Shown piece by piece: positions 11,008-22,202 of a DNA stretch of 64,000 bases. Position numbers and translations under genes: made by a program. Source of the DNA: Deinandra increscens subsp. villosa (lineage: Eukaryota; Streptophyta; Magnoliopsida; Asterales; Asteraceae). Within the stretch, counting starts at the first letter, position 1. Each line of letters opens with the position of its first letter. The DNA is taken from contig JBCNJP010000012.1 of assembly GCA_039602395.1 (NCBI GenBank), forward strand, positions 30,118,454 to 30,182,453. The letters are read 5' to 3'. Under the pieces are notes generated by a model, which was not told the origin of the DNA, made no database searches, and worked only from the letters and a program-made list of their open reading frames with translations.

Positions 11008-13325
11008 TGTAACACCCGAGTTGATATTCATGTTTATAACGGTTAAACGTTTAACAACAAAGTTTGGTCCCAGAAAATTTTTCGAAGTTATGAGGTGTTT
11101 AAGTGTTAGTTATTCAAAATCAGACTACCGATTGACATTTTTGACGAACTACTACAATTCGACGACCACATTTACAAAAGATCGAATCTTATTTAGGTAA
11201 GACGCTAAGTTCTTCGTCAAGCGTTCGGTTCTTGAGCTTCCATAGGACATCCATTCACACCGGCCGCTTCCCTGCATTTCCCCAACCAAATTAGATAATG
11301 TATAACATAATGGGGGCATTAGGATACATTAGAGTACACAAAACAACACAAATCAACACATGGAAAGGGAGGGTCCACCGTAAGCTACGGTGCTACCGTA
11401 AGCTACGGTGGCCCTGGCTACCTTACGGTGGCTTGGTGCTGGCCCACGGTGACAGTTTTATGCCTGTGGCCACCGTAAGCTACGGTGGTCACTGTAAGCT
11501 ACGGTGGCTACAGGTCAAGTTGTCCTTTTTCCTGCATTTTAGGGCCATAATCACACACGGGGCAACCTGGGTTCACCCGTAGGGCCTGCTAACATTTAAA
11601 ATTTATAACCGGACCATATTAACAACTTATAAGGTGCCACCATGCCCCGAGGGCATGAGTCAGACATCGGATTCTTACCCAATTTCAACCCGTTTGACCC
11701 GTTAACTTTGCCATTCTCACATTTCTTTCCCAATGATGTACCAAGGCCAATTTGACCAAAGGCAACCTGTCCAAAACATGTATTCCTACACACTCTACTA
11801 AATGTTATGATTTACATTATAGGAACCATCGTAGTCATCAACGGTGCTTTGTACCCACACTTGTGATTCCATTATACCCATTTGTCACAACACCACTTGA
11901 TGGACTCGTCAAGGTCCCTATAACACTTTAAGTCCCGGTTAGCCTCCACCTAAGTTCCTGTGAACCCTTGTGGCGAAATTGGCACTTGGGGACGTTATTT
12001 ACCAATATTAATACATTACCAATAATTGTGCAATCCCTTGGCTTGCCATGACTCCTACGAGTCATTAACTTGCTCAAGTATGCACTTAGCTAAGATTTAC
12101 CATGTCTAGTTCTCCATTAACTAAATAAGGTTATCATGTATCATAACACGTAAGGCGTAAGAACACGTTACCTCGAGAGCTTGAGCTTCCACTACCTCCG
12201 GCGTGGGTTAGATGATCAACACCTTCTCCTTGGTTGCCTATTTAGTCCACACGCAAGTTAGGACCCTTACATTATAACCAATTGACCATGTTTTTATGGT
12301 GTCCATGACATTACATATTCAATATTATTTAGCATGCTATCATTTTTCATTAACAAGACTTCTCACGCCCAAACACATTAGACACTTAGGAAGTTTATCA
12401 ATTTACCCAATACATTAACATTTTACACTCCCAATGGGTCAAGCAAATCACACAATGTATCACTTGCATATGAACCTCAAATTTAGTAAGTACACTACCT
12501 ATGATCAATTAAGCTTGAATCATAACAATTTAATCATCTAGCCCTATATAGGTGTCATTTAGGCATTTCATCAAACGGGTGGTGTGCATACTTAGATGCA
12601 CATATTCATATTATACCCATGAACCTCCTACTTACCAAATAGCAAAGTTTAGGCAAGTACACCACAATTCCATCATCAATATATCATTTACTAACATAAT
12701 TAACCAAATCATATAGTTAAAAACCCATGGTTTAACCCAATTTCATGACCTACCTAGATCACCATCTACCATGAAGTTCACATAGGAGGGTTTGGTGACT
12801 AATTCACCAATTACCCATGAAACTACAAAATTCATGCAACATACAAGTTCTATAGCACCTACATTGGCTCATCTACAACAATTTTGCAGATTCAAGGTCC
12901 CAATCATGGTAACCTACGCATGCACAAAGTGGGGGTTTTCACTTACTTGTATAGAAATTGAGTCTATAGGGTTAGATCACTACCAATTCCAAGTCCAAAG
13001 CTTCAAATCGCAGCTGGATCCCTCAACATGCAAGAGATCGATTTTTAGGGGGTGGGAGAGGCTTGGTCGTGCTCCTGGTTGCAGGTCACGACCTCCTCCT
13101 CTTTTCTCCTATTTTTGTTTGATCTAATTTTCCATATTTACACATCAGGCCCCTCTAATTTGGTTTTGGTTTAATTTCTATCTACACCTTAATATTTGCA
13201 AATTAACCCCCAAGGAATTCTAACATGAAAATATACTAATCATGCTAGATCACAATTTGGCCACGTAACACAATATTATCTAATGTTAACGGAATATACA
13301 CGTAATTAAAATTCGGGATGTTACA
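11008..13325 (-). repeat. 3' LTR of element C
   Basis: It starts TGTAACACCC and ends GATGTTACA. The copy at 18215-20534 matches it almost base for base. The ORFs seen inside it (for example 11298-11582, 12792-13127) have no support as genes. Confidence 0.95.
11375..11510. repeat. Cluster of near-palindromes in the LTR of C
   Basis: Repeated CCACCGTAAGCTACGGTGG and variants occur within 136 bases: two close copies at the left, a half-site CTTACGGTGG in the middle and two at the right. Each full copy folds as CCACCGTA/TACGGTGG around AGC. Confidence 0.85.
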
Positions 13326-13340
13326 ACTCCACTCCCTTAA
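13326..13340 (-). other. Polypurine tract of element C
   Basis: Minus-strand AAGGGAGTGGAGT ending at the LTR edge. Confidence 0.8.
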
Positions 13341-13365
13341 AGGAGTTTCGTCCCCGAAACAAAAT

Positions 13366-16261
13366 TTACGTACCAAATAGGTGAGGATAATATAGTCGCA
13401 TGTCTTCCTTCAGCTCCCAAGTTAGGTCCGAGCCCTTCCGTTGCTCCCACTTGACCAATACTTGGCTCAACTCCTTGTTCCTCAACTTTTTCACCTTATG
13501 ATCCAAGATCGTGATAGGCGTTTCCACATAATTTAGTTTGTCATCGATTACCAAATCTTCTAGTGGCACGTACGCACTTTCATCGGCTAGGCACTTTCGC
13601 AAGAAGGACACGTGGAAGGTATTATGTATGGCACTCAACTCCTCCGGCAACTCGAGTTGATATGCCACTTCTCCCACTCTAGCTAATATCCTAAACGGTC
13701 CGATGAACCTAGGACTCAGCTTACCCCGTTTACGGAATCGTATGATGCCCTTCCACGGGGACACCTTCAACATTACCAAGACACCCACTTGGAACTCAAT
13801 GGGTCTCCTCCTTTTATCAGCATACGCTTTTTGCCTATCTTGAGCCGCCTTAAGCCTTGCCCTTATGATGTTAATCTTTCGGGATGTTGAATCGACCACA
13901 TCCTTGCTTGCAAGCTCTCGTTGACCCACTTCACCCCAACACACGGGTGTTCTACATTTCCTACCATAAAGCATCTCATACGGGGGCATCCCAATGCTAG
14001 CATGGTAGCTATTATTGTATGAAAACTCCACGAGAGGAAGGTGACGATCCCAACTTCCGCCAAAATCGATTACACATGCTCTAAGCATGTCTTCAAGTGT
14101 TTGGATCGTCCTCTCGCTTTGCCCATCCGTTTGCGGATGGTATGTCGTGCTTAACAACAATCTTGTGCCCATTTTGGTTTGGAAGTCCCTCCAAAACTGG
14201 GAGGTAAATCGGGTGTCCCGATCCGACACAATAGACACCGGTATGCCATGTCGGGACACTATCTCCTTCACATAAACATCAGCCATCTTTTCCGAAGTGT
14301 AGGTCTCGCAGATAGTTATGAAATAGGCACTTTTCGTTAGTCTATCTACCACTACCCAAATCGCGTTATGACCCCTAACTGTTTTTGGCAATTTGGTTAG
14401 CAAATCCATGGTGATATGCTCCCATTTACACTCTGGGATGTCCAACGGTTGCAATTTCCCGTATGGTTTCTGATGCTCGGCCTTAACCTGCATACAAGTT
14501 AGGCACTTACTCACGTATTTGACTATATCCCGCTTCATGCCGGGCCACCAATAGTCACGTTTCAAGTCATGATACATCTTGGTGGTTCCAGGATGTACCG
14601 AATACCGGGACTTATGGGCCGCATCTAGAAGAAGTAGTTTTACAATGCAAGTGTTAGGGACCCAAATTCGACCGAATCGAGTCCTAATTCCACTACTCTC
14701 TTCTACCAAGTTTTTCACTTGGCCCACAATTCTTTCTTTCTTCAAATTTCCCCCCTTGATAGCTTCAATTTGTGCTTCTTTGATCTTGGTGATCAGGTCC
14801 GAAGTCACCACCATTTTCATTGACCGTACCTTGATCGAGGCATAATCCCCTTTTCGACTCAAGGCGTCAGCTACCACATTAGCCTTTCCGGGATGATAAT
14901 GAATTTCATAATCGTAGTCCGTTATCGTTTCCAACCACCTCCTTTGCCTCATGTTTAGCTCCTTCTGTTCGAAGAAGTACTTAAGGATTTTATGATCCGT
15001 GTAAATAGTGCATTTTACACCATAAAGGTAATGCCTCCATATCTTCAATGCGAAGATCACAGCAGCAAGTTCAAGTCATGGGTGGGGTAGTTCAACTCAT
15101 GCTTCTTCAACTGTCTAGAAGCATACTCTATTACTCTGCCCCGTTGCATTAAAACACAACCGAGACCCTTTAGTGATGCATCTGAGTATACCACCAAGTC
15201 ATTGGTGCCCTCCGGAAGGGTTAAGACCGGTGCTTGGGTCAACTCTCGTTTAAGGCTCTGGAAGGCCTCTTCTTGCTCATTTCCCCACACAAACTTAGCA
15301 TCCTTTTTAGTTAATTTCGTCATTGGGAGGGCCATCCTCGAGAAGTTCTGAATAAACCGTCGGTAGTAGCCTGCTAAGCCAAGGAAACTTCGGACCTCGG
15401 TCGGGTTCCTCGGACGTTCCCAACTTGTTATCGCTTCTATTTTAGCAGGGTCTACCATGATCCCCTCGGATCCAATGACGTGGCCCAAGAATTGAACTTC
15501 TTGTAACCAAAATGCACATTTGGAGAATTTCGCATATAATTTCTCCATTCTTAACTTCTCGAGTACTTCTCGCAAGTGTTCGGCATGTTCCGCTTCACTT
15601 CGAGAATAAACCAGTATATCGTCTATAAACACGATCACCGACCTATCCAGCATGGGCCGACACACGCGGTTCATGAGGTCCATGAAAGCCGTGGGCGCAT
15701 TGGTGAGCCCAAATGACATCACCGTGAACTCGTAATGCCCGTACCTCGTTCTGAAGGCGGTTTTGGGGATATCTTCTTCCTTCACCTTCAATTGGTGATA
15801 CCCCGATCTTAGATCAATCTTTGAAAACCATTTCACCCCTTGCAATTGGTCGAATAAGTCATCGATCCGAGGAAATGAATATCGGTTCTTCACCGTGAGC
15901 TTGTTTAACTCACGGTAGTCTATACACAAGCGCATACTCTCGTCTTTCTTCTTCACGAACAATACCGGGGCTCCCCAAGGTGAGACACTTGAGCGGATAA
16001 ACCCCTTGTCTAAGAGTTCTTGGAGTTGCGTCATCAACTCTTGCAATTCGGATGGTGCAAGACGATACGGTGCCTTGGCCACCGGTTTAGCCCTGGGCAC
16101 CTAGTCAATCCGAAATTCCACCTCTCGGTCGGGTGGTATTCCGGTAGATCATCCGGAAACACATCTTTGTACTCGCACACCACCGATATATCGTCCATAG
16201 ATGGACCTTGTTCACGGCTATCGGCGACTAAGGCAAGATAGGCCTTGCATCCTTGTAGCAA
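13366..16261 (-). pseudogene. Pol of element C: RT, RNase H, integrase and chromodomain
   Basis: The RT half (16100-15057) has YRLAPSELQEL, LCIDYRELNK, a FIDDILVYS active site near 15617-15632 and the gypsy RNase H start VVYSDAS. The next half (15060-13366) has FTDHKILKYF... of RNase H, the integrase zinc-binding HHCC (HPGTTKMYH...CLTC), the catalytic region (DLLTKLP, VSDRDTRF, HPQTDGQSER) and a C-terminal FHVSFLRKCL...TWELKEDMRLYYPHLF segment that looks like a chromodomain. One missing base near 15070 separates the two halves. Upstream, one missing base near 16140 and a stop near 16102 separate the RT from the 16261-16140 frame, which still reads ISVVCEYKDVFPDDLP. Otherwise the protein is well preserved. 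Confidence 0.92.
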
Positions 16262-16303
16262 ATACTTCCTTGCTTTATGAAATGAGCATAATTCTGGGAG
16301 ATC

Positions 16304-17782
16304 TCATGTCTCGCCATAGATGGTGACTTGGTTCCCGCTTGGTGAGGTGATTTCTATAGCCTTTCGATCGCATATCACCTTTGCATGATTACGGGACAAC
16401 CAATCCATGCCCACCACCACCTTGAATTCTCTCATCGCCATGGGAATGAGGTTAATTGGGTAATCCTCGTTGGCGATAGAGATTTTGCACTCCCAACATA
16501 CATCATAAACAAGTATAGATTTATCGTTAGCAACTTCTACCTCTAAAAGTACACGCAATTTGTCAATTATAAAAGAAGGGTGCTTGGCAAAATCATAGGA
16601 CACAAAGGACCTATTAGCACCAGTATCAAACAATGTATGTGCAGGTATTGAATTGACTGAAAATGTACCTGCCACAACATTCAGATCGGCTTTGGCCTCT
16701 TCGGCTGTCAATTGGAAGGCTCTTGTAGGAGCCTTTTGGGATTCAACCTTCCCCCCAGACCTTGCCCCCTCACTTATGAGCTTTGGGCATTCGGACTTTC
16801 TGTGTCCCGTTTGGTAGCAGTTAAAACACCGTATAACTTCCGATGGGCAATTTGAGACACCATGTCCCTTCTTTCCACAATTTAGGCATGGGCGGTCCTT
16901 GAACAAGCATTCACCCGAGTGGCCTTTGTTGCAAATCTTACATTTCGAGCTACCACCTCTAGAGTCTTTCTTCTTGGGTGATTCCCCCACTTTTTGCTTC
17001 TTTGGGGGATTAGGATTCCCCCCCCCCCCCCCTTGAACTTGCCCTTTCCAAGGCTTCCTTCTTCTTCAAATCAAGTTCTCGCGCCCGGGCAGCATTGATC
17101 ATTTCCTCAACGGATTTGAATCCGCCGAGGGGCACAAACTCTTTGATGTTCTGCTTCAGCATGTTTCGGTAGAAGAACATCCTCGTCTCTTCATTGGGTA
17201 GAACATCCCCACAGAATTTGACTCGGTCGAGGTACTCCCCCGTTATTTCATCCACCAACTGATGTTACCCTTGTTCCAGCTTGAGGAATTCATGTTTCAG
17301 TTCATTCACTTTGGACAGTGGGCAGTGGTGTTCGGTAAACAACCCCTTGAATTCTTCCCACGTCATGGCATTGACCAACGCCTCCCCTTTTTCTTGACAT
17401 TTCGCATCCCACCAATCCTTTGCCCGGTCCGCGAGTAGGCCCGTGGCAAAGATCACCTTGTCCACCGGTTCACAACGGCCCTTCGAAACACAGATTCATA
17501 TTTATAATCCAACGGTGGCACGCTATCGGATCAACTTCCCCAATATATTGAGGAGGGTGGCAAGCAACAAAGTCCTTAAACGAGCATCTCCTCTTGATTA
17601 AGGAGAGAAACTTTCAATTCATCAAAGTTTTCGTTCATGGTTTTGAGTAGGTCCACTTGCATAGTGTGGACATAGTCGGGGAGAGCCGCGTTAATTGCAG
17701 TCCCCACTTCCTCGGCAATTTGGGCCCTCAGTTCATCCCTTCTTTGCTCTTCCGCGAGAGCTTCAGCGTTTGGATCAGCCAT
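16304..17782 (-). pseudogene. Gag and protease of element C
   Basis: The ATG is at 17780-17782 (MADPNAEALAEEQRR). The Gag capsid part lies in 17465-17265 (DRAKDWWDAKCQ) and 17258-17040. Two CCHC knuckles, CLNCGKKGHGVSNC and CFNCYQTGHRKSEC, follow near 16900-16780. The retropepsin has LFDTGANRSFVS near 16640-16605 and ends around GMDWLSRNHA. Frames change near 17575-17466 and at a 15-base C run (17018-17032), a likely slippage site. The stop at about 16304 and the frames at 16261 separate protease from RT. Confidence 0.88.
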
Positions 17783-18199
17783 TTATCTAGATATATAGAG
17801 ATAACAACATGTTAGCTCTGCATTTCAAGTTCCATTTGCCTATAGCAAGGTTTATGTGATTAATTGGACAATTTCCAATCAACCTGACAGATTTATAGGA
17901 GGTCCTTTGCCTTAGCATTAACCCGTTTCTATCCGTCCATGACATTTAACGCGATTCACGGTTCTAGTGTTTAACACTCTTCCGTGATTCCCCATATAAT
18001 GGTCGTAACCTTTTTGGTAACCGACCTCAATTTGGCAGACAAATTTCAAATTCATATCCTACCAATGCTAAGGATAACGAAATACAAAATTCAACTAACC
18101 TAGATTCCCGTTCAAGCTCAAACCGAACGCTTAACCCATATCTCAAGCTCGAGGTTTGAGTTCAAGCACCACACGAGTGCTTAATTCTCTCAAACCACG
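17783..18199 (-). other. Leader of element C
   Basis: About 420 bases between primer-binding site and gag ATG. Nothing else recognised. Confidence 0.6.
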
Positions 18200-18211
18200 G
18201 CTCTGATACCA
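18200..18211 (-). other. Primer-binding site of element C (initiator tRNA-Met)
   Basis: Minus-strand TGGTATCAGAGC, a perfect match to the plant tRNA-iMet complement, three bases inside the LTR. Confidence 0.9.
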
Positions 18212-18214
18212 ACT

Positions 18215-20534
18215 TGTAACACCCAAGTTGATATTCATGTTTATAACGGTTAAACGTTTAACAACAAAGTTTGGTCCCAGAAAATTTTTCGAAGTTATGA
18301 GGTGTTTAAGTGTTAGTTATTCAAAATCAGACTACCGATTGACATTTTTGACGAACTACTACAATTCTACGACCACATTTACAAAAGATCGAATCTTATT
18401 TAGGTAAGACGCTAAGTTCTTCGTCAAGCGTTCGGTTCTTGAGCTTCCATAGGACATCCATTCACACCGGTCGCTTCCCTGCGTTTCCCCAACCAAATTA
18501 GATAATGTATAACATAATGGGGGCATTAGGATACATTAGAGTACACAAAACAACACAACTCAACACATGGAAAGGGAGGGTCCACCGTAAGCTACGGTTC
18601 TACCGTAAGGCTACGGTGGCCCTGGCTACCTTACGGTGGCTTGGTGCTGGCCCACGGTGACAGTTTTGTGCCTGTGGCCACCGTAAACTACGGTGGTCAC
18701 TGTAAGCTACAGTGGCAACATGTCAAGTTGTCCTTTTTCCTGCATTTTAGGGCCATAATCACACACGGGGCAACCTGGGTTCACCCGTAGGGCCTGCTAA
18801 CATTTAAAATTTATAACCGGACCATATTAACAACTTATAAGGTGCCACCATGCCCCGAGGGCATGAGTCACACATCGGATTCTTACCCAACTTCAACCCG
18901 TTTGACCCGTTAACCTTGCCATTCTCACATTTCTTTCCCAATGATGTTCCAAGGCGAATTTGACCAAAGGCAACCTGTCCAAAACATGTATTCCTACACA
19001 CTCTACTAAATGTTATGATTTACATTATAGGAACCATTGTAGTCATCAATGGTGCTTTGAACCCACACTTGTGATTCCATTGAACCCATTGGTCACAACA
19101 CCACTTGATGGACTCGTCAAGGTCCCTATAACACTTTAAGTCCCGGTTAATCTCCACCTAAGTTCCTGTGAACCCTTGTGGCGAAATTGGCACTTGGGGA
19201 CGTTATTTACCAATATTAATACATTATCAATAATTGTGCAATCCCTTGGATTGCCATGACTCCTACGAGTCATTAGCTTGCTCAAGTATGCACTTAGCTA
19301 AGATTTACCATGTCTAATTCTCCATTAACTAAATAAGGTTATCATGTATCATAACACGTAAGGCGTAAGAACACGTTACCTCGAGAGCTTGAGCTTCCAC
19401 TACCTCCGGCGTGGGTTAGATGATCACCACCTTCTCCTTGGTTGCCTATTTAGTCCACACGCAAGTTAGGACCCTTACATTATAACCAATTGACCATGTT
19501 TTTATGGTGTCCATGACATTACATATTCAACTACTATTTAGCCTCCTATCATTTTCATTAACAAGACTTCTCATGCACAAACACATTAGATACTTAGGAA
19601 GTTTATCAATTTACCCAATACATTAACATTTTACACTCCCAATGGGTCAAGCAAATCACACAATGTATCACTTGCATATGAACCTCAAATTTAGTAAGTA
19701 CACTACCTATGATCAATTAAGCTTGAATCATAACAATTTAATCATCTAGCCCTATATAGGTGTCATTTAGGCATTTCATCAAACGGGTGGTGTGCATACT
19801 TAGATGCACACATTCATATTATACCCATGAACCTCCTACTTACCAAATAGCAAAGTTTAGGCAAGTACACCACAATCCCATCATCAATATATCATTTACT
19901 AACATAATTAACCAAATCATATAGTTAAGAACCCATGGTTTAACCCAATTTCATGACCTACCTAGATCACCATCTACCATGAAGTTCACATAGGAGGGTT
20001 TGGTGACTAATTCACCAATTACCCATGAAACTACAAAATTCATGCAACATACAAGTTCTATAGCACCTAACATTGGCTCATCTACAACAATTTTGAAGAT
20101 TCAAGGTCCCAATCATGGTAACCTACGCATGCACAAAGTGGGGGTTTTCACTTACTTGTATAGAAATTGAGTCTATAGGGTTAGATCACTACCAATTCCA
20201 AGTCTAAAGCTTCAAATCACAGCTGGATCCCTCAACATACAAGAGATCGATTTTTAGGGGGTGGGAGAGGCTTGGTCGTGCTCCTGGTTGCAGGTCACGA
20301 CCTCCTCCTCTTTTCTCCTATTTTTGTTTGATCTAATTTTCCATATTTACACATCAGGCCCCTCTAATTTGGTTTTGGTTTAATTTCTATCTACACCTTA
20401 ATATTTGCAAATTAACCCCCAAGGAATTCTAACATGAAAATATACTAATCATGCTAGATCACAATTTGGCCACGTAACACAATATTATCTAACGTTAACA
20501 TAATATACACGTAATTAAAATTCGGGATGTTACA
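18215..20534 (-). repeat. 5' LTR of element C
   Basis: Same ends and content as 11008-13325, including the palindrome cluster (18582-18717), where a few point changes disturb individual arms. It is followed by the CGAAC target copy at 20535-20539. Confidence 0.95.
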
Positions 20535-20982
20535 CGAACCTCGTCTGAACTACCTCCGAACTTTAACCGAAATTAAACAGGCCGAACTCCCTCCGAACCT
20601 AACCTTCGGAAGTATCAACCGAGCTTGGACCGAACTTGTGCTGAACTTTGACCGAATGACGTCCGAACCCTCACCGAACCAAAAACTGACCGAACTTCGT
20701 CCGAACTAGGAGTTCGTAGCGGTTATTCCGAGCTTGTCCGAACCTCAAACGAACTCTATCTCACTCGATACCATTTTCTCGATTTTCAGTGTTTTTAATG
20801 AATTTTTCGACAGAAACGCAAGCAAACTCGATAGAAACAATCTAGGAGAAGATTTTTTTTTATAATAAGCACACTCGAGAAGATCAAACGAACTCAAAAA
20901 TGATACTCATGTTCGTATCACGTGAATTTTCTACTCAAAACTTCGAAAAACAAAGATTTCCGACCAGTAGAACAAACCAAAT
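20535..20982 (-). repeat. Leader of element B with a CCGAAC-rich array
   Basis: The stretch 20535-20760 holds more than a dozen CCGAAC or near-CCGAAC words spaced roughly 10-25 bases apart, mostly in one orientation (GTTCGG on the element strand). It continues the motif seen at 10990-11007 on the other side of C. From about 20760 to the primer-binding site the motif fades. Confidence 0.75.
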
Positions 20983-20994
20983 GCTCTGATACCA
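20983..20994 (-). other. Primer-binding site of element B (initiator tRNA-Met)
   Basis: Minus-strand TGGTATCAGAGC, two bases inside the LTR edge. Confidence 0.9.
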
Positions 20995-20996
20995 CT

Positions 20997-21325
20997 TGAA
21001 AATGCGTGAGCGGTAGATCATCTACTTAGTCATATCGAAATGAATGTAACACGAGTATGAAACGAGATGTAAATACAATGAACTTTGTATTAGACCACTG
21101 AGAGTTTACACAGAAAACACATAGAAGATTCTCCAAGAAGTTTTTGAATAAAATACACGACATGTTATTTATACATGAGAAATACCGATGGTCCGAACCT
21201 CCAGTTCGGACAAGTTCGGACTTGTCTGAACCTGGAGTTCACCAGGAGTTCGGACCTTAGCAAACTTGTGTAATTTCATCTTGAACTCAATACTTCACAT
21301 GAGGATCAGTAGCCATGTATCAACA
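20997..21325 (-). repeat. 5' LTR of element B
   Basis: 329 bp, paired with 5923-6251. Minus-strand TATAAATA at 21166-21173 is the likely promoter TATA box. Followed by the TTATT target copy. Confidence 0.95.
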
Positions 21326-21330
21326 TTATT

Positions 21331-22202
21331 GTTAAGCATACAAAATAAGGCTTGGCTGCAGAAATTCAACTTCTAACTCTTCTCCGAATGCTCGTATTGC
21401 TCCAATGAAGTTTCTGGTGTGTAAAGTGGGTTTTTGGGTTGAAATCAAGTGAATTGGAAAGGAAATCTGACGAATTGAGGCTTCAATTTATAGATTTGAG
21501 TTCTTCCTAAGGTTCCAAATCGACGCGTAATGGTCGAAATCATGCTCACCAAGGTTGAAGACGTTGCTCAAAACGGACCAAACTAAGAATCTTTCGACTG
21601 CAGGCCATCGCGTATCGCGTAGAAGGGAGAGGGATCTCTCGCGTACCGCCTGGAAGGTTTGGCAGAATGACAGAATTGGTCCCTAGACTTTTTATTTACA
21701 GTTTCAACCCCTGAACTTCTACCTTTTTATCATTTTATGTACTAAAAGATTATGGGGCATATTTCTCAAACTTTACAATACTTATCATTTTATGTTACGA
21801 ACCATATTAGGATATATTTTTACTATATTCTAAGCCTCAGGATAATTATAATAACTATAAGTACGTATAATATCCGTATATGTTTATATCTTTGCATAAA
21901 TTACACTTTTAGTCCTTTTACTTTTCCATTAACTATTAAGACACGTATTTACATGCATATATCCATCAATTAACACATGTATTATTATGTTATTCATATA
22001 AACATATATTCATCTCATATTTTACTTTCTTTAATGTTTAACACATCCGTTTATGCATATTTCATCATGTTAGGCCATCAAACACGTATGTAATCTATCT
22101 AATGCATAGTCTTACCACATTTATCAATTAAGCTCATGTATTTATAATATAAACACGTGTGTACTATATATATCATGTACCTGTGAAATTTTGGGTGTTA
22201 CA
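21331..22202 (-). repeat. 5' LTR of element A, part 2
   Basis: It continues the LTR interrupted by B, matching about 576-1606 of the left LTR except for the ~135-base segment absent here (junction near 21767). It ends GTTACA at 22202, immediately followed by the interrupted coding sequence of E. Confidence 0.9.

Larger units (their letters stand above)
11008..20534 (-). mobile_element. Element C: chromovirus-type Ty3/gypsy retrotransposon (Tekay-like)
   Basis: LTRs of 2318 bp (11008-13325) and 2320 bp (18215-20534) are bounded by the 5-bp target duplication CGAAC (11003-11007 and 20535-20539). I count about 50 differences between the LTRs, about 2%. On the minus strand: tRNA-iMet site, leader, gag, protease, RT, RNase H, integrase with a chromodomain-like tail, polypurine tract. 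The long LTRs and the tail suggest the Tekay/Del branch; this placement is inference. The frame is broken in several places, so this copy is not autonomous now. Confidence 0.93.
5923..21325 (-). mobile_element. Element B: gag-only Ty1/copia-type LTR retrotransposon
   Basis: Two 329-bp LTRs (5923-6251 and 20997-21325) are flanked by the 5-bp target duplication TTATT (5918-5922 and 21326-21330). The uninterrupted target reads GGTTATTGTTAAG in the other LTR of A, at about 569-581, which confirms the insertion. The LTRs differ at 16 of 329 positions by my count (4.9%). On the minus strand the order is LTR, tRNA-iMet site (20983-20994), leader, long gag (10963 to about 7820), 1.5 kb of non-coding DNA, polypurine tract, LTR. 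Without C the internal part is about 5.2 kb and has no recognisable pol. C is inserted in the leader. Confidence 0.93.
1..22202 (-). mobile_element. Element A: gag-only Ty3/gypsy LTR retrotransposon, left end outside the window
   Basis: Read on the minus strand, it has a 5' LTR (3668-5922 plus 21331-22202), a primer-binding site (3654-3665), a short internal region with a gypsy-type gag (2016-3160), a polypurine tract (1607-1620) and a 3' LTR (1-1606, cut by the window start). The internal region is only about 2.06 kb and shows no protease, RT, RNase H or integrase, so A depends on an autonomous relative. The LTR is about 3.13 kb once B is removed. The two LTRs differ by roughly 6% over the stretch I compared, making A the oldest of the A/B/C nest. 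It sits in the integrase tail of E. The base run after its right end is AAAAC, so the same five bases should precede its left LTR about 1.7 kb upstream of the window. Confidence 0.88.

Noticed and set aside
18200..18211. tRNA-like match to initiator tRNA-Met as a tRNA gene
   Set aside because: Only the 12-base primer complement is present; no cloverleaf can be drawn around any of the four sites.
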